The notes: generated from the letters alone by a model not told the origin. Positions 1 to 21,778 are shown, counted from the stretch's first letter. The stretch is 64,000 nucleotides of DNA from Hirudo medicinalis (GCA_011800805.1 MPNW01000135.1:218187-282186); one strand, 5' to 3'. Translations and numbers: made by a program.

Positions 1-164
1 AACAACAATAATAACAATAATAATAATAATAATAATAATAATATGATATTACTTAAAAGTAATGTGATGAAAAATGTTCACCACCAGTTTCATTGAACTT
101 TCACAATATTACCCCCTCCCATCTTAATCTAAAAATCAACGAGGCTCCTCGTTTCGAGCCTAAC

Positions 165-2562
165 CTTCCAATCATGTGATCATCTTTGAAGAAGGGTATG
201 TTGGGAATGTAGTGACCGTCAAACCTGTAGTGGCAATTTGGAGCACCTAGCCATTCGTCAAAACCGTGTCTTAAAGGGAGATATTCAGGCCTGTGCCCAA
301 GGTGCCTGGAAATTGCATTACCTATTATATTGTAACTAATTAGCTAATTAAAGTTAGTTAATAATTATTTATATCAATTAGTAATTATTAATATTAATTA
401 TTAGTTGCTGCATTTATGTAGCATCATTGCTTATCAATATCATATCCCAAAATAAGAATCTATCAATTTCATCTATTGGTCAGTTTCAATCAATCAGTCG
501 ATTGAATCAATGAACCGAGGGTTCTCACCACTTCCCGATGATCTTGCTCCTGTAGCCTGCTGGCTTCAACAACTCAGAGATGAGTAACTCAGACTCTTGA
601 ATACCACCCAACACTTCTTGGGGAGCATATGCTGGTGATGATGGTGATTAAGATAGTAGTAAATAATAATTTAATTTTGGTGATGATAGCAATGCTACTA
701 ACATAATAAACAGACTTTTTATAAAGCACAATAATAACCTCTTTAAAACTTGAAAAGGCAAAAACAAACTTAAGTTGAGTCCAAAGTTCTGAATTAAAAG
801 TTTCTGTTCAAATCAAGTAACTCACAGAGGAATAATATCTATTACTGGATATACATATGCAAATCATAATTATCAGTAGCAACGTTATTATTATTGTCAT
901 TACAATTAATTAAAATATTATATAGTTACTATTAGATGTATAATCACAACTATTGTCACTATTGACTAAAAAAACAAAACGATAATTCGATTCTAACAGT
1001 TCCTGGCAAAGTCCGTCGAATAAAATCCGTTCCTGACCGGAAGTCTTCCGGTGAGGAGTGAGGCACGTGCTGCATTCAAAAGAATTACAACCTCATTACG
1101 TTGATGATTAAAACTTTTGCCAATAAAATATTTTGCAGATAAATTCATAAACATAGTTCTGATAAATAGCAGGACCGATTGTAAATATTCAAACGACGAT
1201 GGGATAAATTATAATTATAATATGAAACATTAGAATCTAATTTATTTATTTATCGAAATATCTTTTGTGTCACATCCACAAAAATCCAAGCAGGTTGTAA
1301 AGGCACTAACATGCAAAAAAGCAAAAACTGACATGCCAAGTTGCACAAAATACTGTTTGGTAAAAAGCCAAATCAATGTATCAGTTCCACAACAATAATA
1401 ATAGTAATAATAATAATAACAGTTAACTTGAAAGATTGTTAGATTATGTGTAATTTAATTTACAAATATTACAATAAGTTAATTCATGTGGCATCCTAGA
1501 CATAACATAGCCTAGCAGGCATCAATAATAACATTTACTTGACCTTAAAAATTCAACGAATATTTAAATTATTTATGGGAAACAATGCCCAAGTCCCTCA
1601 TAAAAAACAAAGCAATTTCCTCAGAAATTACATCCACTTAAGTCAGCAGACCAAAGATAATGAGGGAGGTGACAGGATAATGATACTGGAAGTAATAATC
1701 TAAAGCTAAAAATGACAATGATGAGATGGTGATGATGACGACGACGATGATGATGATGATAATGATGATGTTGATGATTAAGGAGATTGCTGATGCGATG
1801 TCGATGTATCAGCAGAGAAATACTTAGAAAAATACTGTTTTTCATTCATTTATAAAATGCCCGGAAAGTCAGATTTAAAAATTAACCCAGCTCTGGATTT
1901 GCTGAGTAATAGTAATTACTGACTCAAATAATTTAATGTCAATTAATTGATATAACTCTTTTTATAATGTTTATAGAATTTGATAAATTATCAAAGTTTT
2001 GCTGACATGGTGAACAAATTGCACTGGCAGAATAAAAGTCCATGAACTGCATTCCCTCTGCTGCCATGCGATCCAAATTTGGAGTTTCTTGTGCTGGATT
2101 TCCATAACAACCAAGATCACCCCAGCCCATCTGCAAGAAACCTCAAAGGTTAAAAATATCTTAGTCATAGAAGTTTGAGATACCACATGGTATCTTTTAC
2201 CTTTTACTCTTAACCATGGTTGCACTTGACGACATTGAAATCAACTAGCTATTTGACTGATCTAACTGTTTTACTACCTAAGCCATGGATGCAATACTTT
2301 TAATATGCTTGTAGTTATTGATATTATTATTATTATTATTATTATTTATTACTTATTGATCAATAAGTAATTTATACATAATAGTGCAATATCAGGTTAT
2401 AGTAAACTATGTAAAACTGTTACTAACGTCATCCATAAGCATTATAATAAAGTTTGGTTTCTTGGATATGACTTGAGAATAAGGTTTCTGGTCAAATCTA
2501 ATGACTGACCCATCAGAATGTAGAATAACAGATAATTGAAGAATCAAGAGAACTCTAAACAT
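165..2562 (-). CDS. GALNS: N-acetylgalactosamine-6-sulfatase-like (GALNS), 5' part; gene runs off the left edge
   Basis: Lysosomal sulfatase family that removes 6-sulfate from keratan and chondroitin sulfate. Five exons, in transcript order 2562-2428, 2130-2007, 1069-998, 631-529, 305-165, all with GT-AG borders and matching phases; later exons lie left of base 1. Exon 1 starts at the first ATG after an in-frame stop and encodes a hydrophobic signal peptide ([16 protein letters not shown]) followed by FIIMLMDD, the metal-binding start of the sulfatase fold. Exon 2 continues with [10 protein letters not shown] and [11 protein letters not shown]. The formylglycine signature CSPSR, whose Cys is converted to the catalytic residue, is split by the intron between exons 2 and 3 and is followed by [13 protein letters not shown]. 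Exons 4-5 give [15 protein letters not shown] and [14 protein letters not shown], which set GALNS apart from arylsulfatases A and B. The catalytic half is intact; the C-terminal half cannot be judged. Confidence 0.9.
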
Positions 2563-3026
2563 GTCGATGTCAAGCTTTGGCTCAAAGCATCAACCAGCCT
2601 CCCGAAGTTCAACAAGCAAATGCAGCGACAGACTTGTGGCGCTTGGTAACGAATAGGCGAACTTTCCTTTTATTCTCTAGAATTGTTGAAAATGCATATG
2701 ATAAACGCAATTATTATTTAGTTATTTATGCTTTCAGCTAAGTGTCTTAAGCAAATAGTTAGACCTCTTGCATTATATAACTCCATACTTTAATCTAACA
2801 CATTTGTTTAACATTTTTAACATTTTTTAGTTTTTTAATCTCAATGTATATATTTAAATTGTAAATTTAATTTAAGATTTTGGAAAATATATGCGCAAAT
2901 AAAGTTAGATTTACTTTTAATCACATAAATTATATTATTTTGAAAGCGATAATATACTCTGAATATTGGCCGGCACTTGTAAATACAGAGTATAGGAAGA
3001 TAATTATTTATTCGGTTGTAGTTGTT
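2563..3026. promoter_or_regulatory. Shared divergent promoter region between GALNS and DUS1L
   Basis: The two start codons point away from each other with 464 bp between them, so both 5' UTRs and core promoters must lie here unless untranslated exons exist elsewhere. The right half is very AT-rich. An open frame continues upstream of the DUS1L start to an ATG at 2880, but those codons are AT-rich and show no family resemblance, so the ATG at 3027 is preferred. No defined TATA box or initiator could be assigned. Confidence 0.5.
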
Positions 3027-6000
3027 ATGACAGAAGAAACTCGAACGAAACGATCCGGCTTTGATTTCTGGCGAGAGGATTTGAAAGGAGCAAAATATGT
3101 GGTCGCCCCTATGGTGGATCAAAGTGAGCTGGCATGGCGCATGCTGAGCCGTCGATATGGTGCCGAACTCTGCTACACTCCCATGCTTCACTCGTCTGTC
3201 TTTGTGAGGGACCCGATCTACAGGAGGGACAACATGACCACTTGTGTCGAAGATAGGCCTCTGATTGTTCAGGTTTTGCGGAATTATTAGTTTGTTACTT
3301 TATCTGTTATACGTAGTTTTTTTTAAATCTGTGTTGTTATGTTAAACTCGGGTAGTTTTAAAATTTAACTTTTTACACCTTGCATTGCTATCATATTGCA
3401 TTCCAATTTTAGCCACAAAAAAGTTGTGCATTAAAACTAACAAATGATTAAAATTGAAGAACTTGTTAATATAATTAACACCATCATTGCAGTTCTGTGC
3501 AAACGATCCAGAAACATTGTTGAAGGCAGCAAAAATGGTCGAAAATGAATGTGACGCTGTCGACCTGAACATCGGATGTCCTCAGAGCATTGCAAAAAGG
3601 GGGCACTACGGGTCATTTCTACAAGACGAATGGGATCTCCTCTACAAAATGGGTGAGTTTGGGGAAAATGGTTGTGCTTCTTATGTTTTATTGCTTTGTA
3701 TTGTATTACATTGTTATTGTAGTAATAAATTATTATTATTATTAATGAGTTTGGGGAAAATGATTCTGCTTCATTAATTAATCATTATACCTTGGCATGA
3801 TAAGTATTTTATTTTAGCCAGTATGTCTATTTAGACTAATGAAATTAAATACTGCAGCACCTTCAGACATTATTCAGTTAATTTGCAAAAATGAATTCAT
3901 TAGTTTTCATATTGGGCAGTTTATTTTTAAGCAATACATTATTTTCTTTTATTTGCATAAATTTTTTTGTTTACAGAATATTTGCATCTTAATTACCAAG
4001 TCATAAAACAACTAGATTTTAAAATTATTAATAATAATAATTCATTTATGTGGCACCTCGTGAGGTGTCAAATGGTGCCTCGGTTGTCAGTTCATCGTTA
4101 TTTCAGAAGAAATGGGCCTTCGAGCTTGACGAGCTCGAGTATTGGTCAATCGTCATTATTAACATTTTTGTAATCAACATTAACCAGTCAGCATTATTAA
4201 CATTTTTGTAATCAACATTAACCAGTCATCATTATTAACATTTTTGTAATCAACATTAACCAGTCATCATTATTAACATTTTTGTAATCAACATTAACCA
4301 GTCAGCATTATTAACATTTTTGTAATCAACATTAACCAGTCAGCATTATTAACATTTTTGTAATCAACATTAACCAGTCAGCCTCTGTGCCAAGGAGTTG
4401 AAGGTCCCAATAACCTGCAAAATACGGAGATTTGAGGACATCGACAAAACAGTGAGGTATGCTCAGATGTTGGAGAAGGCAGGTGCACAGGTAGGTATTT
4501 AAGTCTGGTGGTTTTCATGATAGTAATAAAAACATAATATTGCTTTAATAACGTAATGCTATTGCAATAATAATATTAATATTTTACTATTATTAATAAT
4601 ATTAATAAATTACTGTTGTTCTTAGTTAATAAATAAAATTGCTCAGAAAAATAAATATGTTATTACATTAATAATAACATGTCGTCCAGTCTTAGGTAGA
4701 CACAACATAATATTGCAATAATCGTAATGTAACGTCTCTATCTTCCTTGCAGTTGTTGACAGTTCACGGAAGAACTCGGGAGCAGAAGGGCATCCATACG
4801 GGACTTGCCGACTGGAGGTTCATCACAGCTGTCAGGTTATTACATTGTTACAACATACTGTTACATTACATTGTTTTAGATGTTATGTTATAGTACATTG
4901 CTTAAAAAATGTTATGATGCAATGGATGTCAGGCTAATTTAATGTAGCAATAGAAAGAAGGATCAAATGGAGTGTGGCAATGTGATGGATGTCATGGTGA
5001 TAATTTTATTGCTGCCAGTTTTGTTAGCACTAATGTATTTACTTCATCTTTAGTCTCTGCTGAAATAACTTTGTGATACTGAAGAGTAGTGTTTTTGAAG
5101 TTCTCAGGTGCAATGAATAATCTTCTGAGGAATAAAAAAAATAAAAACTGAAGCAAATGGGATTCAATAGTATTTAATTCAAAATATTATTTAAGAACGT
5201 TTCATTTTTAAATTTAACACTTAATGCCATCACAAAAATGTTACTAAAATTGAATTCGGAACTTGCGTTTACATAATTTCAGACAAAACGTCAAAATCCC
5301 GGTCTTCGCAAACGGCAACATCCAGAGCCTATCCGACGTGCACAGGTGCATCGAAGAAACGGGGTCTCAGGGTGTAATGTCGGCCGAGGGCAACCTCCAC
5401 GATCCAGCCCTCTTCACGGGTCGACGGTTCCACGTTTGTCGCATGGCGCTGGAATATCTCGACCTCGTGGAGAAATATCCATGCCCTTCGTCCTTTATCA
5501 GGGGGCATCTTTTCAAGCTTCTTCACCATGCGTGAGTCATCCGATCAGTTCTTGGGCTATTTGTAAAGAATCGTCTGATTATTTACGGTTTTTAGTTTAT
5601 TAACTGAAATAAATTTAGAAGACTTGCTTTACGACCTACTTGAGGTTGAATCTTGATCAAGGGGGGGGTCTCATTGAACCTGCAGATTCTTTTAATTACT
5701 GTGATAGTTGGTTATTATTATTATTATTGTTATTATTATTATTACTTTTATTATCATTATCATTATAATATTATTTTGCTTAAATATCACAGCCATATCA
5801 GTAATTTAATAATTTCTATTCAAATGTTCGAATGTGATTTAGTCTTTAATGGATTTGAGAGTATAAAGAATTAAAGAAGAATGATTTTATTGGTTATTAC
5901 ATTATATTTAATATTTCAGTCTGGCGAAATTTACCGCTCACAGAGAGACTCTTGCAGTGTGCAAGACTTTGGAGGATTTCAAGAAGGTCGTCAGAAAGGT

Positions 6001-9000
6001 GGAAGAATTATGCCAGGTGTGGATTGGATTCGTTGGATTGATGCTTTGAATTAGTAATGGATTCATATCGCTGTTGATTTTTCGATCCTGTCAAAGGATT
6101 TCTTGGTCCATCCATTTTTGGAAATAAGCATTAATTTCTGTAATTTTTCTGTAGCTTTTTCCTGACTGTTATCATCATTTTCTTCAAGTTTTTACATAAA
6201 CAAATCAATCCCAAAATGATTTCTTCTTATTATTATTTTTATTATTAAGCAGTTAATTATATTTATTTTTCAGCCAGACGTGGAAGTCTATGATGCACAG
6301 AATGCAACCCAGACGAGCGACGACGACATTCCCTACTGGTTGTGTCAGCCTTACGTACGACCAGAGTAAGCCATTTTCTCTTGCTGTCGCGTCGATGCTC
6401 GTAGGGTGGCATGAGGCCACCGCGTCCGAGGTGGTAAACATGTTGGTGGCCATGGTTTGCTTGTGGTTTGTAAATGTAATTCCCAGCAGCATTACTAAGC
6501 AACCTGCATTGCGTTCGATTCCTTGAACATTTTGATTGTAGGTGTTCTAATAATATTAATAATAATAATGATAACATCATAGTTCATTTATATCCATGTA
6601 AATACCATAAGCATCAACCATTGATAACCATTTGGCATTCCTTCCCATGGGTACTTGTGGCAGAATGTGCTCGACAAATCACGACTATTACTTCATATCA
6701 CCACATGCAGGAACTCAGCCCTCTGAGCCGACTTGAACGTCAATTAATTTTGTTACCTGGTTTAATAACGAATGAAATGTATTTCAAAAGTCACCATGCA
6801 TCACCAACATTTAACATGCATCACCAACATTAACATGCATCACCAACATTAACATGCATCACCAACATTAACATGCATCATCAACATTAACATGCATCAC
6901 CAACATTAACATGCATCACCAACATTAACATGCATCATCAGCATTAACATGCATCACCAACATTTAACATGCATCACCAACATTAACACGCATCATCAGC
7001 ATTAACATGCATCACCAACATTAACATGCATCATCATCAATAACTCTCATCAATCTTCTTGCAGCCCCCCTCCCATGGAAAAATCGAACAACAAACGAAC
7101 GCTTTCCTCGCTACAAGAGCACAACGACGCAGCGGATGATCAGCGTTGTTGCCGACCCGAGGAACGAGGGGAGAAAAATCCAAAGAAGCTGAAACAAGCA
7201 ATGACAGCAAACAAAGTCGTTCAACAGAAAAAGAAGAAATTTGAAGTCTGCTTCTGCGGCCAACCGAAGGTTTTTATTCGATTTGAAGAAGATTCGCTTT
7301 CAGATTTCAGATGTTTTCATCGGAAAAAGAGCAGATTTATAACTTACTAATTATTAATTAATAATTAAGTTTAGCTCAGCTGTGCAATCAACAATAAGTG
7401 GCCATATTTCAGGCATGTAAATGTTTTCTTAAGAGGGTCTAACCACAATGCTACAAGCATACACATCAGCTTAATAATCCTACACATATCATCTTAATAA
7501 GCAATTAAATATGCTAATTGAGAGGTGATTATTAAATACTCGATGATTTTAATTATTCAAATCCAAACTCAAGATAAAAAATAGTTCCAACTTTCCAATG
7601 GTGTTCTGAATCTCGTTGCAGGGCTTGAAGTGCTCGTTCGAAATGTGCAGGGCTTGTTGCAAGTCTGCTGCCTTCAAATCACTGACAGACTGTCCTGGTG
7701 AGTAATGCTTTTGATAATAATTTTAATAACAACAATAATATTATTAACAACAATAATAATAATAGTTAATTTATAAGGCATGGCATCAGAGGCTGTGTAT
7801 GTGGTATTTGTAAGTTGTTTGTTCATCAAGTCTCGAGGCTAAGATGCATCCTGGTTGTTTTATTTCATTGCATTCTTGGTTAATTATTTGCAGTCTCATT
7901 AATGGTTAACTCTTGTCTTGAGTTTTGAACTGAGGTGATAAAACCCAGTGATGAAAAAGAAATCATCTGTTTGTCTGTCTGTCTGTCTGTCTGATTCCTA
8001 GAATGGTGACCGCATTCACCAAATCCACTCGTTCTGCCTGAAATATTATTAAACATAAATTATTGACACCATTGCACAATATTGATATCACCATACAATA
8101 TTGATATCATCATACAATATTGATATCACCATACAATATTGATATCATCATACCATATTGATATCATCATACAATATTGATATCATCATACAATATTGAT
8201 ATCATCATACAATATTGATATCATCATACAATATTGATATCATCATACAATATTGATATCATCATACCATATTGATATCATCATACAATATTGATATCAT
8301 CATACCATATTGATATCACCATACAATATTGATATCATCATACAATATTGATATCATCATACAATATTGATATCATCATACAATATTGATATCATTATAC
8401 AAAATTGATATCATCATACAATATTGATATCACCATACAATATTGATATCATCATACAATATTGATATCATCATACAATATTGATATCATCATGCAATAT
8501 TTATATCATCATACCATATTGATATCATCATGCAATATTGATATCATCATACCATATTGATATCATCATACCATATTGATATCACCATACAATATTGATA
8601 TCACCAAACAATATTGATATCACCATACAATATTGATATCATCATACAGTATTGATATCATCATACAATATTGATATCATCATACAATATTGATATCATC
8701 ATACAATATTGATATCATCATACCATATTGATATCATCATGCAATATTGATACCACTTGACACTATTGATACCATTCCACTTGGTCCACTTCTCTTTTCT
8801 TCGAGCACCGCAGTTTGTCGAGAGCAATTATTACTTAATTAATTTCTCGATGGCCACATGTTATTGCGATTGCCACTTTTCATTGATAAAATATTGGAGG
8901 TCATTTTAAGGTCACATTCACATCGAATGCATCGATTCCTCCATTGAATGCGACTTGCGGTGCTGCAAGCATTCGTCCGACGAGAATCGTTCGTTTTCGA

Positions 9001-10257
9001 GTGGATTTTGAAAAGTAGAATCGACGTTCTGCGTCAACTTTTTTACCTTTTACGACAAAAAACGTCAGACGCCTCTGCTCGTTCTTTTCGAGTGTTTATT
9101 TGCTCGAATCTCGAGGGTCTTTAAAAATTCAGAAAGAAGAAGATATTATCGGTTGCCGCGATCGAACGATGAAACTTTTTTGGTCTTAAAACTTTCGATA
9201 GAGTAAATATTTTGAGTATTATTATTTGAACGACGGGGTTTGATTTTTCTTCTGTCGATTGATGAGGCAAGTGACTTTCATGTTGCAGTCCTCGCACCTC
9301 GAGATGGAAGCGGTCGATCCGATAAATTATTGATTTAATTAAATATTCGACGACCTGATCGGTCGATGACGTGATCGAATGAAATGTGAAATGGTGACGA
9401 GGTTGAATCTCGAGGAGATTTGATTTTCATTTGGATCTCGCAAGGTGACCTCGCAGAAGGAACATCCATCAATTGCTGTGTGGGCTGCTTTTCATTATGC
9501 AGTCCTCACATCTCAAGGTGAAGACAATTAACATAAAATAATAGCAATAATAATAATTGGTTAGCATAATTAACATAAAATAATATTAATAATAATAATT
9601 GGTTAACATAATTAATTTTTTAATCAGCTCATATTTGTTCGTGCAAATTGACATTTGGGATGTTTTTCTCATTCTGCTACTTCAGTCTGAATTTGTCAAC
9701 AAAATCCACTTTGATTTGTTTGCTTATAGCATGTTTGTGATTCTCTCTTGTGAAGATTTTCATTATCATTGTTTTTATTATTATTGTTGTTATATTATTA
9801 TTATTATTATTATTATTATTAGTCACAAGTGCTGAACAGAATATTGCACAACAACAATCATTTGCTCTTACAAAGATGTATCTTCTTTAGCTCGATATCA
9901 AACCAGTCGAAGCATTTTTGAGGACGTTCGCTTCCGTTTCATTGATATTCGTAGAATATTTATTTTACGATTTAAAATAATTTTTCTTTAGTTTCATCGT
10001 TCATTATGAGAAATGTTATCATCATCATCATCATCACCATTTTGTCATCTTCAGGGCACAAGTTGTTTGTGAAGAAGGAGAACAGAGAGATGAGGAAGAA
10101 ACTAGAATCTCTCGAGGCATGCAGAGTTTCCGACGATTTGAAATCGAATTCCGGTGAATTGAAATCAAGCGCTTGCGACGAGAAGGTCGACGTCAGCATG
10201 AATGTCGTTGACATTGTGGATGAAAATGCATGCCAAATTGTTAATAATTACGAATAA
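3027..10257 (+). CDS. DUS1L: tRNA-dihydrouridine synthase 1-like (DUS1L), complete, ten exons
   Basis: Flavin enzyme that reduces uridine to dihydrouridine in the tRNA D-loop. Exons: 3027-3272, 3493-3652, 4378-4490, 4753-4835, 5283-5531, 5920-6016, 6274-6365, 7065-7269, 7622-7697, 10055-10257; phases agree and give 507 residues, close to the vertebrate length. Exon 1 has [14 protein letters not shown] and CYTPMLHS, the FMN-binding start of the TIM barrel. Exon 2 has NIGCPQ with the active-site Cys (codon 3577-3579) and [15 protein letters not shown]. Exons 3-5 carry [33 protein letters not shown] and [15 protein letters not shown]. Exons 8-9 form the Cys-rich tail typical of DUS1L (CFCGQPK, then [10 protein letters not shown] and TDCPGHK). 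The last exon is Lys/Glu-rich and less conserved. The frame is open to an ATG at 2880, but homology begins after the ATG at 3027. The stop codon overlaps AATAAA at 10253-10258. Confidence 0.95.
4154..4381 (+). repeat. 38-bp minisatellite, six copies, running into DUS1L exon 3
   Basis: Six tandem near-identical 38-bp units built around ATTAACATTTTTGTAATC and ending AACCAGTCA(G/T)C. The last unit contains the inferred splice acceptor (AG at 4376-4377) and the first bases of exon 3. Units differ mainly at the G/T in the final CAGTCAGC or CAGTCATC. Confidence 0.95.
6790..7045 (+). repeat. 19-bp minisatellite in DUS1L intron 7
   Basis: About 13 tandem copies of a 19-bp unit, TAACATGCATCACCAACAT, with CATCATCA variants in some copies. 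The array ends about 20 bp before the acceptor of exon 8 (7063-7064). Each unit contains the palindrome ATGCAT. Confidence 0.95.
8063..8755 (+). repeat. 19-bp minisatellite, about 36 copies, in DUS1L intron 9
   Basis: Nearly 700 bp of tandem copies of ATCATACAATATTGATATC with few substitutions (CACC for CATC, CCATATT for CAATATT, GCAATATT). The unit is made of two small palindromes, CAATATTG and GATATC. It lies in a 2.36-kb intron. Confidence 0.97.
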
Positions 10258-11754
10258 AATTTTATAGATTTGTTTTCAAATGTTTTAGATATGTTGTTGT
10301 TGTTTATTAAAGGGTCATGAAATCATGCCAGTGCGGATCCTTGCGATTGATTCAAATTATCTTGTGATAGCATTGCATTATCTAAATTTTGGCCAAGTGA
10401 CAGGCAAAAGCCAACTCGCAGGCAGCGACTTTTGTTACCTAACTCCATCCCTAACCCTAACTCCATCCCTGACCCTGCCTCCATCCATGATCCATGGAAA
10501 TATCTGTAGAACTGACCAAACTCACAAAAGTGGATTGGCTTTTGCCTGTTGCTTCTCCGACCACCCATTATCTAGTGAGAGGGAACAATATGTAAATTAG
10601 CAACTCCAAAGTGGATTCCTACATACCACTTGTCCAAGTCGACATAGAAGAGTCTTATGCCATGTGAGGTCAACAGCTGATGACTTAACTAGGCCACAAT
10701 AACTAGCATATTAGCTAGGCCACACCATTTTGCATATTAACTAGACCATAATAATTTGTATATTCACTATCTTATCGCATTCTTAAGTTGATTGTTAGAT
10801 TTAATATGCCATGACGTTCACTCTTATCTGAGATAAGAAGGTTACCGAACCACACGGAGTGCACGTCGCCATCGAGTCACGTGGTTCGTGGATGACACGT
10901 GATCAGTGACCTGGCACACTATTGGAGGTCGCGTTATCTCGAATAATCTTGTTGGGTTTTTTTTCTTTTTTTTTTTAATAAAAATGTTTTCATCGATAAC
11001 GAGGTGTCAGGGTTCTGGCGCCACTAGTTTTTTTTTAATTATTTTAAAGATTATGAAAATTATTAATCGAATCTCTTGAGGGGTGGTGGCGATAATGATG
11101 ACTGATTTAACGTCCGTCTAATAATTAATTATTTATTACTAAGTCAATTATGGAGGACTCGATGTTCTCAGTGCGAGGCACATGCGATGACGTGGGTGTT
11201 TTGCCATCGACATCCACTGGATCGTCGTTCTGCCCAACGATGAAATACGACACCAACAACGAAGTGCAAATTGAAAATCTTACGTCGGAGATCTCTCTAA
11301 ACTTATTAAGTTACTAAAATAATTTGTTGCTAAATAAACATCTTGCAATAAGGGTTTATTATCTAATGATCGATTAGTATAATTAGTATTAGTAATGATT
11401 AGTATTAATTATGGGTAATAATAATATTAATAACGATGATGAGGATGGTGATAGGATGATGGAGACTTCCAACTGTAATTGCACGGTGAATATTTACAAA
11501 TACACATCAGAATAATTAATTATAACAACAATAATAATGATGCTTCGTAATCTTATAACTCTTATTACAATAACAAAAAAAACACGCAATAATATTCTTA
11601 CTACAACTATAATAATAATAATATTCAGTATTTTTACAATCTGATCAAAACAACTTTATACGATAGGATCTTGTTCAAAATTCCTTCACTGCGAGTCCAC
11701 TTGAAACTTGACTTCATTTCAGGCTGCAGAGACGTCTGCTTCTTCGACAACCAA
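10258..11754. other. Convergent intergenic region between DUS1L and the polo kinase
   Basis: Tail-to-tail spacer of 1.5 kb holding both 3' UTRs. No exon was recognised. It contains the foldback element at 10401-10548 and AT-rich unique sequence. A minus-strand AATAAA (bases 11355-11360) about 400 nt below the kinase stop codon is a candidate poly(A) signal for that gene. Confidence 0.6.
10401..10548. repeat. Foldback element with perfect 14-bp inverted arms
   Basis: CAGGCAAAAGCCAA at 10401-10414 is exactly inverted at 10535-10548. The interior has short CCATCCCTAACCCTAACT-type repeats. GGCAAAAGCCAACTC also occurs near 60091-60107 next to a similar CAGAGGCAGAGT stretch, so this looks like a dispersed non-autonomous element and not a chance hairpin. 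Confidence 0.6.
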
Positions 11755-20066
<8,312 letters not shown>

Positions 20067-20631
20067 TTGACCTTCGAACTGAAAATTCAAATAGATATAA
20101 TAATATAAATAGTTAGCTGAGGTCACCATGTCAAGACATCAAAAAATGAGCGAGTGACTAACTGTTAATCATTACGTTGCTAAAGTCGTGAATGAATAAT
20201 TACATTAATTAGTGTCATTAATTAATATAATTAATTAATATATTTAATTAATTTAATTGATTGATTGATTGATTAATGATTTGATTGATTGATCGATCGA
20301 TTGACTGATTGGCAGATAGAATTTGTAGAAAAAACATTTACAACTTGTACACCTTGCGTTTATTTTTATTGTTCTCACGATCACAGGTGATCAATTTTTG
20401 TAGAGCCAACATTGATGTGCTATTGTTGTTATTGCTGTTGTTGCTATTGTTGTTGCTGTTGTTGTTGTTATTGTTGTTGTTGTTGTTGTTGTTGTTGTCT
20501 CAATTTTTTAAAATTTGATTCCACTTTTGAAATCAATTTATAATTGAAATTTTTTAAATTTTAAATTGTTAACTTTTTATTCAATTTATAATAATACTGT
20601 AATAATTAATAATATAAAATTATTAATAGCA

Positions 20632-20671
<40 letters not shown>

Positions 20672-20873
20672 ATTAACAATTATAGATTATTCCATGATAC
20701 TTTTTAAATGCAAATGAGAAATTTGAGGAAGGATAAAGAAGTTGCACTGAGAAATGAGGAGGAATATTAATTGTTGATTCAACTCACCAAACAATAACAG
20801 CAAATAATGAGGCAATGCAAATATGCAAAATAATAACATCATTATAACTTTCAATTTTATTTTATATGGCATA

Positions 20874-20905
<32 letters not shown>

Positions 20906-21732
20906 TTAATATTTATAATAATAATAATAATAACAATAATAATAATAAAATAGTAATAATTAATTTAGTTAATAATAATAATTATTATTATTTATAATTT
21001 AATTTTATAGTTATATAAAAAATTATATAAAATATGAATGTTGTGTTGCGACTAAATACATTGTAAATACATTGTAATGTTTTAAATTTGTTATCATTTT
21101 TTAATGTATTTGCGATAGAATTTATTGTTTTAGCACGACATATTTTTATATTAATAATAATTTTTAATACTAATATTTTATGTTAATTATAACATAATTA
21201 TGATATAAAATATGACATAATGACATTAGAATTAAATTCATTTCCATGCAAACATGAACTCATTAAAAATAACATTCTCAACGGTAAGTGTCACCTGAAC
21301 AATCAATCCAGGTTTATTCGTTTCAATTCTAAACAAGCTTCTTACCTGCGCAGGTGAGAATGTCCCACGGATTTATTTAGAATTCTGTTGATTGTTGGTA
21401 AAATGAATTTATTCGACTGCAGTTTTATTTCAATAACATTCGAAATTCACAATAGATTTTTAAATTTAATGATAATCTTAACTTCACAATTCAAAGCAAT
21501 CCACAAAAATAAACCGAGCGTACATCTAGCAGACAACAACTACAATAGCTGTAATAACAGTAATAACAGTAATTATAGTAACAGTAGTGATAATAACAAG
21601 ATCACAATAACAACGTTGGAAATATTATGATCGGTCTGAAGATTGGCTACTCGAGCGGACTTTTAAATGACTTCGCGCCATCCAAAGATCGTCTGCCTGC
21701 GCTGAATTGATTACAGCCAATCAGAATTCTAC

Positions 21733-21778
<46 letters not shown>

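Noticed and set aside
2880..3026. Upstream in-frame ATG extending DUS1L by 49 residues
   Set aside because: The added residues are AT-driven ([16 protein letters not shown]) and have no counterpart in DUS1L proteins, while homology starts just after the ATG at 3027.
8063..8755. Regular repeat array that might be mistaken for CRISPR
   Set aside because: Units are contiguous with no unique spacers, lie in an intron of an animal gene and are a minisatellite. The same holds for the arrays at 6790-7045, 30712-30965 and 58588-59165.
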